A DNA stretch of 64,000 bases from Gilvimarinus japonicus (GCF_042847215.1 NZ_AP031500.1:3162001-3226000), one strand, 5' to 3'; positions 36,374-45,170 are shown, counted from the first letter of the stretch. Translations and numbers: made by a program. The notes: generated from the letters alone by a model not told the origin.

Positions 36374-37978
36374 TTATTGGCGCGAGACGTGGCGCAAATT
36401 CGACGGTTTAAAACCCGTCAACAACAACCCGGCTAGGTAGACGATGGCCCCCGCAGCACACACCAGCGCCAGGTGCCAAATTCGCTGCCCAGCCGACCAA
36501 ACCTCCCAGTCACCCCAAACGAGCATTAGCGCCACCAGCACCACGGCCATAGCAACATTAGCACACGCCATTTGCAGCCCAAGCGCCGGCCACCCCTGAT
36601 GGCGCCAATAGACACCTAATTTTCGCAAACCGCGGTACAGTAAAAAGCTGTTGACGTACGCGGCCAGCGACGTCGCCAACGCCAAGCCCACGTGGCCGAT
36701 CTGCCAATAAAAGTGCAGCGGCAACACAAAGGCGATGTTCAACGCCATATTCACCGCCATAGCAATAATGCCGATACGCACCGGTGTTTTCATGTCTTGG
36801 CGCGCGTAAAAACCCGGCGCCAGCACCTTAATGAGCATAAAGGCCAGCAGCCCCAACGCGTAAGCGCGCAAGCTAAGCGCCGCCATAGCGGTATCGGCGG
36901 CGCTCGTCGCGCCATACTGAAACAAAGTGACCAATATCGGCTCGGCCAGAATCACCAACGCGACAATGGCTGGCAGAGCAATCAAACAGATCAACCGCAG
37001 CGCCCAGTCGAGTGTGTGAGCAAAGCTGCCCGGGTCGCGAGCGGCGTGCTGGCGCGACAAATTGGGCAAAATCACAGTCGCAATGGCAATTGCGAACACC
37101 CCTAGCGGCAAATCGGCCAAGCGCTCGGAGTAATACAACCAAGAGATACTGCCTCCGGGCAGCAAAGACGCGATAATCGTATCGAGCATTAGATTGATCT
37201 GACTGACTGACACCCCAAACAATGCTGGCACCATCAACGCTAAAATACGCTTTACCCCCGGGTCCGCCCAATCCAGCTTCGGCGAAGGCAGCAGCTGCAA
37301 GCGCGCCAAAAACGGCAACTGAAACACAAGCTGCACGACACCAGCCGCCAATACCCCCCAGGCCAACCCCAGCGCGGGTGGGTTAAAGTGCGGCGCCGCC
37401 AACAACGCCGCCGCAATCAAACACACATTCAGCAACACGGGGGTAAACGCCGGTACGGCAAACTGGTCGTAGCTATTAAGAATCGCGCCAGTAAGCCCTG
37501 TTAGCGAGATCAACATCAGGTAGGGAAAAGTAATCCGAATCATATCGGTGGCGAGTGCAAACTGCGTTGGATCAGAGTGAAAGCCGGGGGCAAACACCGT
37601 TGCTACCAGTGGCGCGCCCAGAACCGCCAGCGCCGTTACCAGCAGCAAAACCAACCCCAAGCCGCCCGCAACGCGATCAATTAGCGCCTTTACCGCCGCC
37701 AGTGTGCCCTGCGAGCGATACTCCGACAACACCGGCACAAACGCCTGAGCAAATGCCCCTTCAGCAAATAATCGGCGCATAAAATTGGGGATTTTAAAGG
37801 CGACAAAAAACGCATCGGCGCCACCGCCGGCGCCGATAGTGTGAGCGAACACTACATCGCGCAACAGCCCCAGCACCCGCGAGGCCATCGTCATAACCCC
37901 TACTTTACTGCTAGAGCGCAGCAAACCCGGGCGGGCAACCGCACTTTCCGCTGTTTTAGGCTCCGGCGTTTCTGTCAC
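36374..37978 (-). CDS. murJ: Lipid II flippase MurJ
   Basis: MurJ moves lipid II across the inner membrane for peptidoglycan synthesis. It is a MOP-superfamily protein with about 14 membrane helices; SKVGVMTMASRVLGLLRDVV, followed by GADAFFVAFKIPNFMRRLFAEGAF, is the family hallmark, with conserved charged residues in the central cavity. The GTG start at 37978 gives an N-terminal cytosolic tail of about 25 residues; the first ATG is internal at 37894 and would trim it. In many relatives rpsT is divergent from murJ, but here the divergent neighbour is yebG. Confidence 0.95.
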   Translation of the reverse strand: MTETPEPKTAESAVARPGLLRSSSKVGVMTMASRVLGLLRDVVFAHTIGAGGGADAFFVAFKIPNFMRRLFAEGAFAQAFVPVLSEYRSQGTLAAVKALIDRVAGGLGLVLLLVTALAVLGAPLVATVFAPGFHSDPTQFALATDMIRITFPYLMLISLTGLTGAILNSYDQFAVPAFTPVLLNVCLIAAALLAAPHFNPPALGLAWGVLAAGVVQLVFQLPFLARLQLLPSPKLDWADPGVKRILALMVPALFGVSVSQINLMLDTIIASLLPGGSISWLYYSERLADLPLGVFAIAIATVILPNLSRQHAARDPGSFAHTLDWALRLICLIALPAIVALVILAEPILVTLFQYGATSAADTAMAALSLRAYALGLLAFMLIKVLAPGFYARQDMKTPVRIGIIAMAVNMALNIAFVLPLHFYWQIGHVGLALATSLAAYVNSFLLYRGLRKLGVYWRHQGWPALGLQMACANVAMAVVLVALMLVWGDWEVWSAGQRIWHLALVCAAGAIVYLAGLLLTGFKPSNLRHVSRQ

Positions 37979-38071
37979 ACTTCACTCACTTATAGCATCA
38001 ATATCGTGCGCCATTATCGCTAGCCCATCGGCAAATGAACAGGGCAAATCACCCACCCGGAAGCCATTCGC

Positions 38072-38114
38072 TTGACATTGGTACCGCAAAGAAATACTGT
38101 ACATTCAAACAGTA
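38072..38114 (+). promoter_or_regulatory. yebG promoter overlapped by a LexA box
   Basis: TACTGT-N8-ACAGTA at 38095-38114 matches the LexA (SOS) box consensus in every conserved position. A perfect -35 TTGACA lies at 38072-38077, and 17 bases later TACTGT can serve as the -10, so LexA would block RNA polymerase directly. The yebG ATG at 38133 has GGAG eight bases upstream. Confidence 0.9.
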
Positions 38115-38132
38115 TCGCAATGGAGATTAATC

Positions 38133-38411
38133 ATGGCTGTAGTCGCCGTTTGGAAATGTGACCGGGATGGAAAGATGTTTGATGATAAAAAAGCCGCCGA
38201 AGCCCACGACAAAATGCTCGAACTGGCCGCTAATATTACCGAACTGATCGAAACCTCGGTTAAAGGTATTAGCGAAGAGCACAGCGAAGCCATTGGCATG
38301 CTGCTGGCTGGCAAGAGTGACGTGCTGGCTCGCGCCTGTAAAGGCAAGCCCGAGCTGCTGCTAGAAGAGACGTCGGAAGATAGCGTAACACCACTGGTTG
38401 CCAATCAGTAA
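38133..38411 (+). CDS. yebG: SOS-induced YebG family protein
   Basis: YebG is a small DNA-damage-inducible protein under LexA control in E. coli; its molecular task is not firmly established. This 92-residue product matches the family in its N-terminal beta strands (MAVVAVWKCDRDGKMFDDKKAAEAHDKMLELA) and following helical region (EEHSEAIGMLLAGKSDVLARACKGKPELL). The strong LexA box in its promoter supports the call. It is transcribed divergently from murJ and ends before a clear terminator at 38553-38587. Confidence 0.9.
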   Translation: MAVVAVWKCDRDGKMFDDKKAAEAHDKMLELAANITELIETSVKGISEEHSEAIGMLLAGKSDVLARACKGKPELLLEETSEDSVTPLVANQ

Positions 38412-38552
38412 AAGCCGGCCGCGCGACAATGCTCACCACAGTGCTGGGCGACTCCTCCACGGGTCGCCATTCCACACAGCACTAGGCCTGTTGCCACTAA
38501 CAGGCATGTCGCGGCAGTACACCGCTTCCACAACGTACTGTCGCTTGCTTGA

Positions 38553-38587
38553 CCGCCGCATTCCCTCAACGGTGCGGCGGATTTTTT
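38553..38587 (+). terminator. Rho-independent terminator downstream of yebG
   Basis: CCGCCGCA (38553-38560) pairs with TGCGGCGG (38573-38580) across a 12-base loop, followed by ATTTTTT on the plus strand. It lies about 140 bases after the yebG stop and 100 bases before the aminotransferase ATG, so it separates the two genes. The rest of the 276-base spacer shows nothing further. Confidence 0.85.
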
Positions 38588-38687
38588 AACCCCACCTAAC
38601 CACTGTCCCACTCTGCGCCCTCGGTTATTTTGCGCTATTATCCACGCCACATATCTTTTGCTGCCATTGCCTACACAAGGAGCCCCT

Positions 38688-39881
38688 ATGCTCACCGAGC
38701 TGCCACTACTGCCTGCCGACCCTATTTTAGGCTTAAGTGCCGCCTACCACGCCGATACCAATCCAGACAAAGTCGACCTAGGGGTTGGCGTGTACAAAAC
38801 CGAACAGGGAAACACTCCAATTTTAGCCTGCGTGAAGCAGGCTGAAGCCGAGCTCTACCAAAACGAGTCCAGCAAGGTCTATACGCCACCGGCCGGCGTG
38901 CCAGGAGCCAACCGCGCAGCCGCAGCGCTGGCTTTTGGCGAGCAGCATGCGGTGATTCGCGATCAACGGGTAGCCACCATTCAAACCCCTGGCGGCTGCG
39001 GCGCCCTGCGGGCCGCTGCCGAGCTTATTGCCAAAGCCAAGCCTAACGCCACCATTTGGGTCAGCAACCCGACATGGGGCAACCATGTTCCATTATTGAG
39101 CAGCGCCGGAATCACCTTAAAAGAATACCCTTATTACGATTTTAACCGGCAAGCCATCGATTTTGACGCAATGTTGGAGGCCTTACAGCAAGCCGGCAAA
39201 GATGATTTAGTCCTGCTGCACGCCTGCTGCCACAACCCGAGTGGGGCTGATTTAACCCCTAACCAGTGGCAACAAATTACCGAGCTTGCCGCCAAGCGCG
39301 GCTTTACGCCATTTATCGATATGGCCTACCAAGGTTTTGGCGACGGCATCGTCGAGGACGCTTACGGCGTGCGACTCATGGCCGACCAGCTGCCTGAGCT
39401 GATCCTTGCCACGTCTTTCTCAAAAAACTTGGGGCTTTACCGCGAGCGCACCGGCAGCCTCAGCATTGTTGCGCCTTCCGCCACCGGGGCGGCGGCCAGC
39501 CTGAGTCAGATACTGAGTATCACCCGCGGCCTATACTCGATGCCACCGGCCCACGGCAGCTCGCTGGTTGACATTATTTATCACAGTGAAAGTTTGCACG
39601 CCCTATGGCTACAGGAGCTAACCGATATGCGCGAGCGCATCAGTGGCTTGCGCGAACAACTGGTGGGCGCACTCAATAGCACCCAACAGCAAATGAACTT
39701 TAGCTTTATTGCCCAGCAACGAGGCATGTTCAGCTTTTTAGGGTTAAGTACCGCGCAAGTGACTCGCTTAAAAAATGAGTTTAGCGTGTATATGACCGAT
39801 AACAGCCGCGTAAACATTGCCGGCGTTAACGGCGCCAACCTCGACTATGTAAGCCGGGCTATCGGACAAGTGTTAAGCTAA
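38688..39881 (+). CDS. Aromatic/aspartate aminotransferase (class I, TyrB/AspC type)
   Basis: This PLP enzyme of the AspC/TyrB family transaminates aspartate and/or aromatic amino acids with 2-oxoglutarate. Signatures: DPILGLSAAYHADTNPDKVDLGVGVYK, VSNPTWGNHVPLLSSAG, LLHACCHNPSGADLTP and the PLP-lysine in TSFSKNLGLYRERTGS. The 397-residue length is standard. The longest frame starts at 38658, but the ATG at 38688 has AAGGAG upstream and begins with LTELPLLPADP, the normal N-terminus. Choice between AspC and TyrB specificity is not possible by eye. Confidence 0.93.
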   Translation: MLTELPLLPADPILGLSAAYHADTNPDKVDLGVGVYKTEQGNTPILACVKQAEAELYQNESSKVYTPPAGVPGANRAAAALAFGEQHAVIRDQRVATIQTPGGCGALRAAAELIAKAKPNATIWVSNPTWGNHVPLLSSAGITLKEYPYYDFNRQAIDFDAMLEALQQAGKDDLVLLHACCHNPSGADLTPNQWQQITELAAKRGFTPFIDMAYQGFGDGIVEDAYGVRLMADQLPELILATSFSKNLGLYRERTGSLSIVAPSATGAAASLSQILSITRGLYSMPPAHGSSLVDIIYHSESLHALWLQELTDMRERISGLREQLVGALNSTQQQMNFSFIAQQRGMFSFLGLSTAQVTRLKNEFSVYMTDNSRVNIAGVNGANLDYVSRAIGQVLS

Positions 39882-40031
39882 CACTCTTGGCAGCCGGGAA
39901 GGGTGAGGCACCTGCCGAGCCAATCACACCAGCTAAGCGACAATAACGCCCCAGATATAAACTAACGTTTGCACCGGCGGCACCCGACCTGCAGCGGCGC
40001 CGCCTTTACTTACCTGAGCGCTACCATCCAA

Positions 40032-40052
40032 GACTGCACCCGTGGTGCAGTC
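40032..40052. repeat. Perfect 9-bp palindrome between convergent genes
   Basis: GACTGCACC and GGTGCAGTC flank a 3-base CGT spacer in the 208-base gap between the convergent aminotransferase and mscS-like stops. No U-tract follows on either strand, so it is a poor intrinsic terminator; it may be a transcript-end hairpin or a protein site. Confidence 0.6.
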
Positions 40053-40089
40053 ATCTAGAACGTTAACCGCAAACGCGCGAGCTGAAGGC

Positions 40090-40602
40090 TTACCCCTCTT
40101 CCGGCGGCGGCAAAGGCGTTGCGCTATCCACTTTTAACACTGCCCGCTGTAACATCACCGAGTTAGGGTAAGTAACGGTGTTGCCATCATCTAACCGGAT
40201 AATGACATGAAACATGGTGATCTCGCTGATAACACCGGTCATCTTAAAGTCCGGATCAAGCACTTGAATGCGATCGCCCACTCGGTAGGGAAAACCAAAA
40301 AAGATAATCACACTGGCGGTGATATTGCTTAATATCGACCACTGGGCAAACAGCGCAATCCCCACAACAGCAAAGATCGACGACAAAAACAGCGTGACAT
40401 CGCCGTAACCTAACCCCAGCACCAAGCAGATAACCACAATGGCGCAGAACAGCAGCGCAAAATGCGTGACTTTGTTGATGTACTCCACACGATACAAGCT
40501 GACCGAGCGTTTAATGGCGAGATCCCGCACCACTCGATCCACTAACCGCGCCAACAACAAAAAAACCACTATACAGCCGCTTAGCAGCAACACTTTTAAC
40601 AC
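40090..40602 (-). CDS. Small MscS-family mechanosensitive channel protein
   Basis: The protein has three hydrophobic N-terminal segments (VLLLSGCIVVFLLLARLV, FALLFCAIVVICLVLGLGYG, FLSSIFAVVGIALFAQW) and the MscS pore/beta-domain region SNITASVIIFFGFPYRVGDRIQVLD. The beta-domain continues as GVISEITMFHVIIRLDDGNTVTYPNSVMLQRAVL. At 170 residues it lacks the usual C-terminal cytoplasmic alpha/beta domain of full MscS (about 286 residues), so it is a short-form channel. It is expected to open under membrane tension; ion selectivity and gating are not inferable. It reads against the aminotransferase gene. Confidence 0.85.
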   Translation of the reverse strand: MLKVLLLSGCIVVFLLLARLVDRVVRDLAIKRSVSLYRVEYINKVTHFALLFCAIVVICLVLGLGYGDVTLFLSSIFAVVGIALFAQWSILSNITASVIIFFGFPYRVGDRIQVLDPDFKMTGVISEITMFHVIIRLDDGNTVTYPNSVMLQRAVLKVDSATPLPPPEEG

Positions 40603-40719
40603 GCCACACTCCTTTCCAACTCAGGTAAATTTGAATACTGTACAAGCTAAACGCCACCAAGGTAGGCAGGCGGCTATGCTAGGCTATTGCCCGTCACGCA
40701 ACAACAGGATTAAACCGTT

Positions 40720-41430
40720 ATGTCCCTACTGTGTATCGCCCACCGCGGCGGCCCCGGCAATGATTTACCCGAAAACTCACTTGCCGCAATTACCCGTGCA
40801 CTTAACAGCGGCTGCAGCGGTATTGAGGTAGATGTATGGCACTTACAAAATAAGCTATACATTACTCACGACCACCGCTTGGGCCGGGTTACCAGCGGCA
40901 GCGGCGCACTATGGAGCTGCAGCCGAGAGCAGCTCGACAATGCCCGGCTGGATAACGGCGAGCCGTTACCAACGCTGCAACAAGTTCTCGAGCTCGTCGG
41001 TGAGCAATGTTTATTGAACATCGAAATTAAAAATGCCAATGCCGCCGATGCCGTCATCAAAACCCTACAAGAGCAACGTGCAACGACCGGCGGAAGCCTA
41101 GAGCACATCATTTTATCAAGCTTTAATCATCACGAACTGTTCCGAGCCAAGCGTCTACTGCCCAGCCTTAAACGTGGAGTTTTGCTCGCCAGCGAGCCAC
41201 TTGATTACGCCGCTTGCGCGACATCGCTGGCGGCTTACTCCTGCAACACGGCGCAAGAAGCTTGCAGTCGAGCATTCAGTGAGGATATTCACCGCCGAGG
41301 ATTTAAACATTGGGTTTATACCGCCAACCACCCAGATGAGTGGCAAAGGCTAGAAGATATAGGCGCGGATGCGGTTTTTACCGACCATGTCGATGATTTT
41401 ATGGCGTATCGCCGAGCGCGTGAGTCATAA
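40720..41430 (+). CDS. Glycerophosphodiester phosphodiesterase
   Basis: This GDPD-family hydrolase cleaves glycerophosphodiesters to glycerol-3-phosphate and an alcohol. Catalytic and metal motifs are AHRGG at the N-terminus, LPENSLAA, GIEVDVWHLQNKLYITHDHRLGR and a late YTANHPDEW. No signal peptide is visible, so it is the cytosolic UgpQ-like form of 236 residues. The last 32 bases overlap the 3' end of the convergent GNAT gene, so the two messages are antisense at their ends. Confidence 0.9.
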   Translation: MSLLCIAHRGGPGNDLPENSLAAITRALNSGCSGIEVDVWHLQNKLYITHDHRLGRVTSGSGALWSCSREQLDNARLDNGEPLPTLQQVLELVGEQCLLNIEIKNANAADAVIKTLQEQRATTGGSLEHIILSSFNHHELFRAKRLLPSLKRGVLLASEPLDYAACATSLAAYSCNTAQEACSRAFSEDIHRRGFKHWVYTANHPDEWQRLEDIGADAVFTDHVDDFMAYRRARES

Positions 41431-41917
41431 CATTAACCCAACGCCCACCGAGCTTAGCTCGGCGCACTAATTGCCAACCCCGGCGTCGATAAAACTCCGA
41501 TTGGTCAGTGGCCGTCAACCACAAACCTGTCATGCCCAGCTCGCGGGAGAACTGCCGAACGCCCTCAATTAAACCGCTGGCGACACCCTGCCGGCGCCAT
41601 TCAGGAGCGACAAAAAGGTTACTCAACCACAAAGGGGTATCTGCCTGGGGGGTGCCAGGGCGAGCACCTAAATGATAGCTCACCACGCTGACACAGCCGA
41701 TTAAATCACCACTGCCCGGCTCAAGTGCCAGCCATGTTTGCGGTACACAAGCGCAACCGATCAAATGCTGCAGCAAACGCTCACGGCGCTTGTCTTGATG
41801 GCTTTGCAGCCCTTGGCGTAAACACTCGCGGTGATGCCATGTCGCCACCTGATCCAGGTAGTCCGGGCAACTCGCAAGACTTACCCGGTGCCAAGCAAGC
41901 TCGCGCTCCACCTGCAA
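41399..41917 (-). CDS. GNAT family N-acetyltransferase
   Basis: This 172-residue protein carries the GNAT acetyl-CoA motif LSNLFVAPEWRRQGVASGLIEGVRQFSRELG and the later TDQSEFYRRRGWQ. The acceptor substrate is unknown. The frame begins with a TTG at 41917 immediately after the lipA TAA; no ATG is available before the conserved part, and there is no obvious Shine-Dalgarno, so coupling to lipA or a downstream GTG start is possible. It overlaps the convergent glycerophosphodiesterase gene by 32 bases. The family is clear; the substrate is not. Confidence 0.85.
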   Translation of the reverse strand: MQVERELAWHRVSLASCPDYLDQVATWHHRECLRQGLQSHQDKRRERLLQHLIGCACVPQTWLALEPGSGDLIGCVSVVSYHLGARPGTPQADTPLWLSNLFVAPEWRRQGVASGLIEGVRQFSRELGMTGLWLTATDQSEFYRRRGWQLVRRAKLGGRWVNVMTHALGDTP

Positions 41918-42931
41918 TTAGTGTGTGACGCCAGACCACTGCTGGACGTCGTCACCCTGCACTTGTTTATCCGCATGATAACTGGAGCGCACCAGCGGGC
42001 CACAGGCAGCGCGGGTAAAGCCTAGCTCTTTAGCGAGCGCCGTATACTCATCAAACTCATCTGGGTGCACGTAGCGATCGACCGGCAAATGATCTTTTGA
42101 AGGCTGTAAATACTGGCCAATGGTGAGCATATCAATATTGTGCTCGCGCATATCGCGCATTACCTGAAAAATCTCCTCTTTGGTCTCGCCCAAGCCCACC
42201 ATCAGACCAGACTTAGTCAAAACATCCGGGCGACGCTTTTTATACTCCGATAACAGCTTAAGGCTCCACTCGTAGTTAGCACCAGGGCGCGACTGGCGAT
42301 ACAGGCGTGGCACAGTCTCGAGGTTGTGGTTAAACACATCGGGGGCCTCGCGCTCTAAAATATCCAGCGCCGGCTCCATGCGCCCACGAAAATCCGGGGT
42401 CAGAATTTCTACCTGCAAATTAGGCAAGCGCTGGCGGGATTCGCGAATACAATCGGCAAAATGCCCGGCACCACCGTCGCGCAAATCATCACGATCCACC
42501 GAAGTGATTACGACGTATTTTAACCGCAACTCGGCAATCGCCTCGGCCAACTTAATCGGCTCATTGGCATCCAGCGCATTTGGCTTACCGTGGCCCACAT
42601 CGCAAAACGGACAGCGGCGTGTGCAAATATCCCCCATAATCATAAAGGTGGCGGTACCGCCACTAAAGCACTCACCCAGGTTGGGGCAGTTGGCCTCTTC
42701 GCACACCGACGACAAGCCATTTTTGCGCAGCAATTTTTTAATGCGATCAACCTCTGGCGAGGCCGGCACACGGACCCGAATCCAGTCGGGTTTACGCGGC
42801 ACTTCGACTGCGTCGGAGGCGATGACTTTTACCGGAATCCGTTCAACTTTGTCCGCGTCACGCAGTTTCTCGCCTTGCTTGTGGCGGCGTGTGCGTTTTA
42901 CAGGCTGGATATCGGGTATTTCAATCGTCAT
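41918..42931 (-). CDS. lipA: Lipoyl synthase
   Basis: LipA is a radical-SAM enzyme that inserts two sulfurs into octanoyl groups on E2 and GcvH proteins. The auxiliary cluster cysteines are in CEEANCPNLGEC and the radical-SAM CxxxCxxC is CTRRCPFC. Other family motifs are ITSVDRDDLRDGGAGHFADC and LMVGLGETKEEI. The longest frame starts at a TTG at 42967; the ATG at 42931 (MTIEIPDIQ) is preferred, giving 337 residues with an N-terminal extension of about 45 residues before the conserved core. lipB lies about 80 bases upstream. Confidence 0.97.
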   Translation of the reverse strand: MTIEIPDIQPVKRTRRHKQGEKLRDADKVERIPVKVIASDAVEVPRKPDWIRVRVPASPEVDRIKKLLRKNGLSSVCEEANCPNLGECFSGGTATFMIMGDICTRRCPFCDVGHGKPNALDANEPIKLAEAIAELRLKYVVITSVDRDDLRDGGAGHFADCIRESRQRLPNLQVEILTPDFRGRMEPALDILEREAPDVFNHNLETVPRLYRQSRPGANYEWSLKLLSEYKKRRPDVLTKSGLMVGLGETKEEIFQVMRDMREHNIDMLTIGQYLQPSKDHLPVDRYVHPDEFDEYTALAKELGFTRAACGPLVRSSYHADKQVQGDDVQQWSGVTH

Positions 42932-43009
42932 AGTCAAACTCTTTCGGGCCAATGGCCGTTGATGCAAAGATTGTTAGGCGTGTGCGCACCTGACACAGGG
43001 CGCCAACCA

Positions 43010-43660
43010 TTAAAGGGCAGGCATTATAGCGGTTTTATAGCCCAATTTCTGTACAAACTCATCGACAAGCGCCGATTTAACCGCCGCCATGGTGCAGGAA
43101 CTGGCGCCTAGGCTGACCATGTCGGTCATTTGCAGCCCGGCGTAACCGCAGGGGTTGATCTGCTCAAACGGCGCTAAGTCCATGGCTACATTCAGCGCCA
43201 AACCATGAAAACTACAGCCGCGCCTGACCCTCAAACCCAAAGAGGCTATTTTGGCGCCGTCGACGTAAACCCCCGGGGCATCCGGTCGCGCGTACGCATC
43301 TATCGCAAAACGAGCTAACACCGCAACAATAATTTGCTCGATCAAAGTGACCAATTCACGGACACCCAGCTTGCGACGACGCAAATCCAGTAGTGGATAC
43401 GCCACTAACTGGCCCGGACCGTGATAAGTCACCTGGCCGCCGCGGTCGCTCTGTACCAGCTCAATTCCGTCCAGCGCCAACAGATGCTCGGGCTTTCCCG
43501 CCTGCCCCTGAGTAAAAACCGGTGCGTGCTCTACTAACCAAAGCTGATCCCTAGTGTCCGGCCCACGGTTGCTGGTAAACGCCGACATCTCGTGCCAAAC
43601 GCTCAGGTAATCGCGCCGGTCCAGATCATGAACCTCTAGCTGATCAACTTCAGCGGTCAC
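43010..43660 (-). CDS. lipB: Octanoyl-[ACP]:protein N-octanoyltransferase
   Basis: LipB transfers octanoate from acyl carrier protein to lipoyl domains, the step before LipA. The catalytic motifs are SDRGGQVTYHGPGQLVAYPL and GAKIASLGLRVRRGCSFHGLALNV, with the active-site Cys in the late NPCGYAGL and its partner Lys in GAKIAS. The start is a GTG at 43660 overlapping the ybeD stop (GTGA), showing translational coupling. The 216-residue length is normal. Confidence 0.95.
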   Translation of the reverse strand: MTAEVDQLEVHDLDRRDYLSVWHEMSAFTSNRGPDTRDQLWLVEHAPVFTQGQAGKPEHLLALDGIELVQSDRGGQVTYHGPGQLVAYPLLDLRRRKLGVRELVTLIEQIIVAVLARFAIDAYARPDAPGVYVDGAKIASLGLRVRRGCSFHGLALNVAMDLAPFEQINPCGYAGLQMTDMVSLGASSCTMAAVKSALVDEFVQKLGYKTAIMPAL

Positions 43661-43923
43661 AGGACAACTTTGGTAACGGGGTTTGCTCGCAGGGCTTGGT
43701 GGATGGTTTCAAGCTGCTCGACACCCGTGGCGGTGATATATACCGTTACCGACTGAAAGCGACCTTTTCCACTGTCTTTAACAGTGGTGCGCTCGCGATC
43801 AAAGCCCGGGGCGTGCTCATCCATCACCTCCATAACCAACGAGTACAAGGTGTCGCCCGCCTCACCTAACACTTTGATGGGGTAACCGGGACAGGGAAAT
43901 TCAATTTTGGGGGGTTCTTGCAC
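43657..43923 (-). CDS. ybeD: DUF493 family protein YbeD
   Basis: YbeD is a small conserved protein always found beside lipB; it has an ACT-like ferredoxin fold and a possible regulatory role, with no proven function. The core motifs are IEFPCPGYPIKVLGEAGD, VVMEVMDEHAPG-like and GRFQSVTVYITATGVEQLETIHQAL. The longest frame starts at 43998 and would add 25 unrelated residues; the GTG at 43923 (VQEPPKIEFP) has GAGG nine bases upstream and gives 88 residues, one more than E. coli YbeD. It is encoded between dacA and lipB. Confidence 0.9.
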   Translation of the reverse strand: MQEPPKIEFPCPGYPIKVLGEAGDTLYSLVMEVMDEHAPGFDRERTTVKDSGKGRFQSVTVYITATGVEQLETIHQALRANPVTKVVL

Positions 43924-44021
43924 GGATTGAGACCTCGCTATGGCAACAGCGGGCAATTGTAACAAACATTGTGCCTGACAGCTGCAGCCGTCAGACACAA
44001 TGCGGTCAACTCAATAAGCTT

Positions 44022-45170
44022 CTAGCTCAGCAAGTCGGAGATAAACAACTTAATAGCGTCAACAATTCGAGCGAAAAAACCCGCCTCAGGTACAGCGGCT
44101 TGAGCTACTGCGGGCACTTCGGCCAACGTCTCACCGTTCAAGGTCAGCGTTAAGGTTCCCACTTGTTCACCTTTCTTAATGGGCGCTTTAAGTGTATCGG
44201 GCAATTGCAGCGCAACTTCAATACTGCCGCGACTCCCCCGGGGAATGGTCTGCATCACGTCTTCGGCCACGGTAAGCGCCAGCTGGTCGGCCTCGCCGTA
44301 CCAAATGCGAGCGTTTTCAATTACGTCACCCGCGCTATACAGTGTCTGGTTCTCAAAGTAGCGAAAACCATACGCCAACAGCTTTTGCGTCTCAGCCGCG
44401 CGGGCGTCCTCACTCGCAGTACCCATCACGACCGAGATCAAACGGGTGTCGCCACGCTTGGCCGACGCGACCAAGCAATAACCGGCGGCCTCGGTATGGC
44501 CGGTTTTCAAACCATCGACCGAGTCGTCGCGAAACAGCAGGCGATTGCGGTTAGGCTGGTTAATACCGTTGTAAGAAAAGTACTTTTCTTTATACAAATC
44601 GTAATACTGCGGGTGATCCTTGATAATCGCCCGCGCCAACAGGGATAAATCCCGCGCCGTCGTCAGGTGCCCTTCGGCAGGCCAGCCGGTGGCATTCACA
44701 AAGTGGCTGTTCGTCATGCCCAGCAAGCTGGCCGTCTGGTTCATCACATCGGCAAACGCGTCTTCACCACCGGCAATATGCTCCGCCAATGCCACACTGG
44801 CATCGTTACCCGATTGCACGATAACACCGCGCAGTAAGTCGATCACTGACACTTGGGTGCCTTCACGAACAAACATTTTCGAGCCGCCCATCTTCCAGGC
44901 AGCCACACTAATATTGACCAGATCCTCTTCACTAATCCGCTGATTTTCTAGCTCCGAGGTCACAATGTAACTGGTCATCATCTTAGTTAAGCTCGCCGGC
45001 GGCAGCTGCTCGTCGGCGTTTTCTTCAACAATAACCTTACCGGTATCGGCGTCCAGCAATAAATAAGCGGAGGAGGCCAATTGCGGCGGCGCAGGGATTA
45101 ACACCTGCTGAGCATTAGCAACAAGAGCGAGGGTAAATAGGCCGCAAGCGGCTAAAGTTTTGGCAAACAT
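44022..45170 (-). CDS. dacA: D-alanyl-D-alanine carboxypeptidase (PBP5/6 type)
   Basis: This low-molecular-mass penicillin-binding protein removes the terminal D-Ala from peptidoglycan pentapeptides. A signal peptide ends near LVANAQQ. The catalytic motifs are SLTKMM (SxxK), SGNDAS (SxN) and the KTG box in LKTGHTEAAGYC. A C-terminal beta domain precedes an amphipathic membrane-anchoring helix (FFARIVDAIKLFISDLLS). At 382 residues it fits PBP5/PBP6. It belongs to the mrdA-rodA-mltB-rlpA-dacA row of cell-elongation genes. Confidence 0.95.
   Translation of the reverse strand: MFAKTLAACGLFTLALVANAQQVLIPAPPQLASSAYLLLDADTGKVIVEENADEQLPPASLTKMMTSYIVTSELENQRISEEDLVNISVAAWKMGGSKMFVREGTQVSVIDLLRGVIVQSGNDASVALAEHIAGGEDAFADVMNQTASLLGMTNSHFVNATGWPAEGHLTTARDLSLLARAIIKDHPQYYDLYKEKYFSYNGINQPNRNRLLFRDDSVDGLKTGHTEAAGYCLVASAKRGDTRLISVVMGTASEDARAAETQKLLAYGFRYFENQTLYSAGDVIENARIWYGEADQLALTVAEDVMQTIPRGSRGSIEVALQLPDTLKAPIKKGEQVGTLTLTLNGETLAEVPAVAQAAVPEAGFFARIVDAIKLFISDLLS

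Noticed and set aside
38405..38695. 96-codon minus-strand frame in the gap after yebG
   Set aside because: It spans the yebG terminator hairpin and the aminotransferase start, and its composition is not protein-like.
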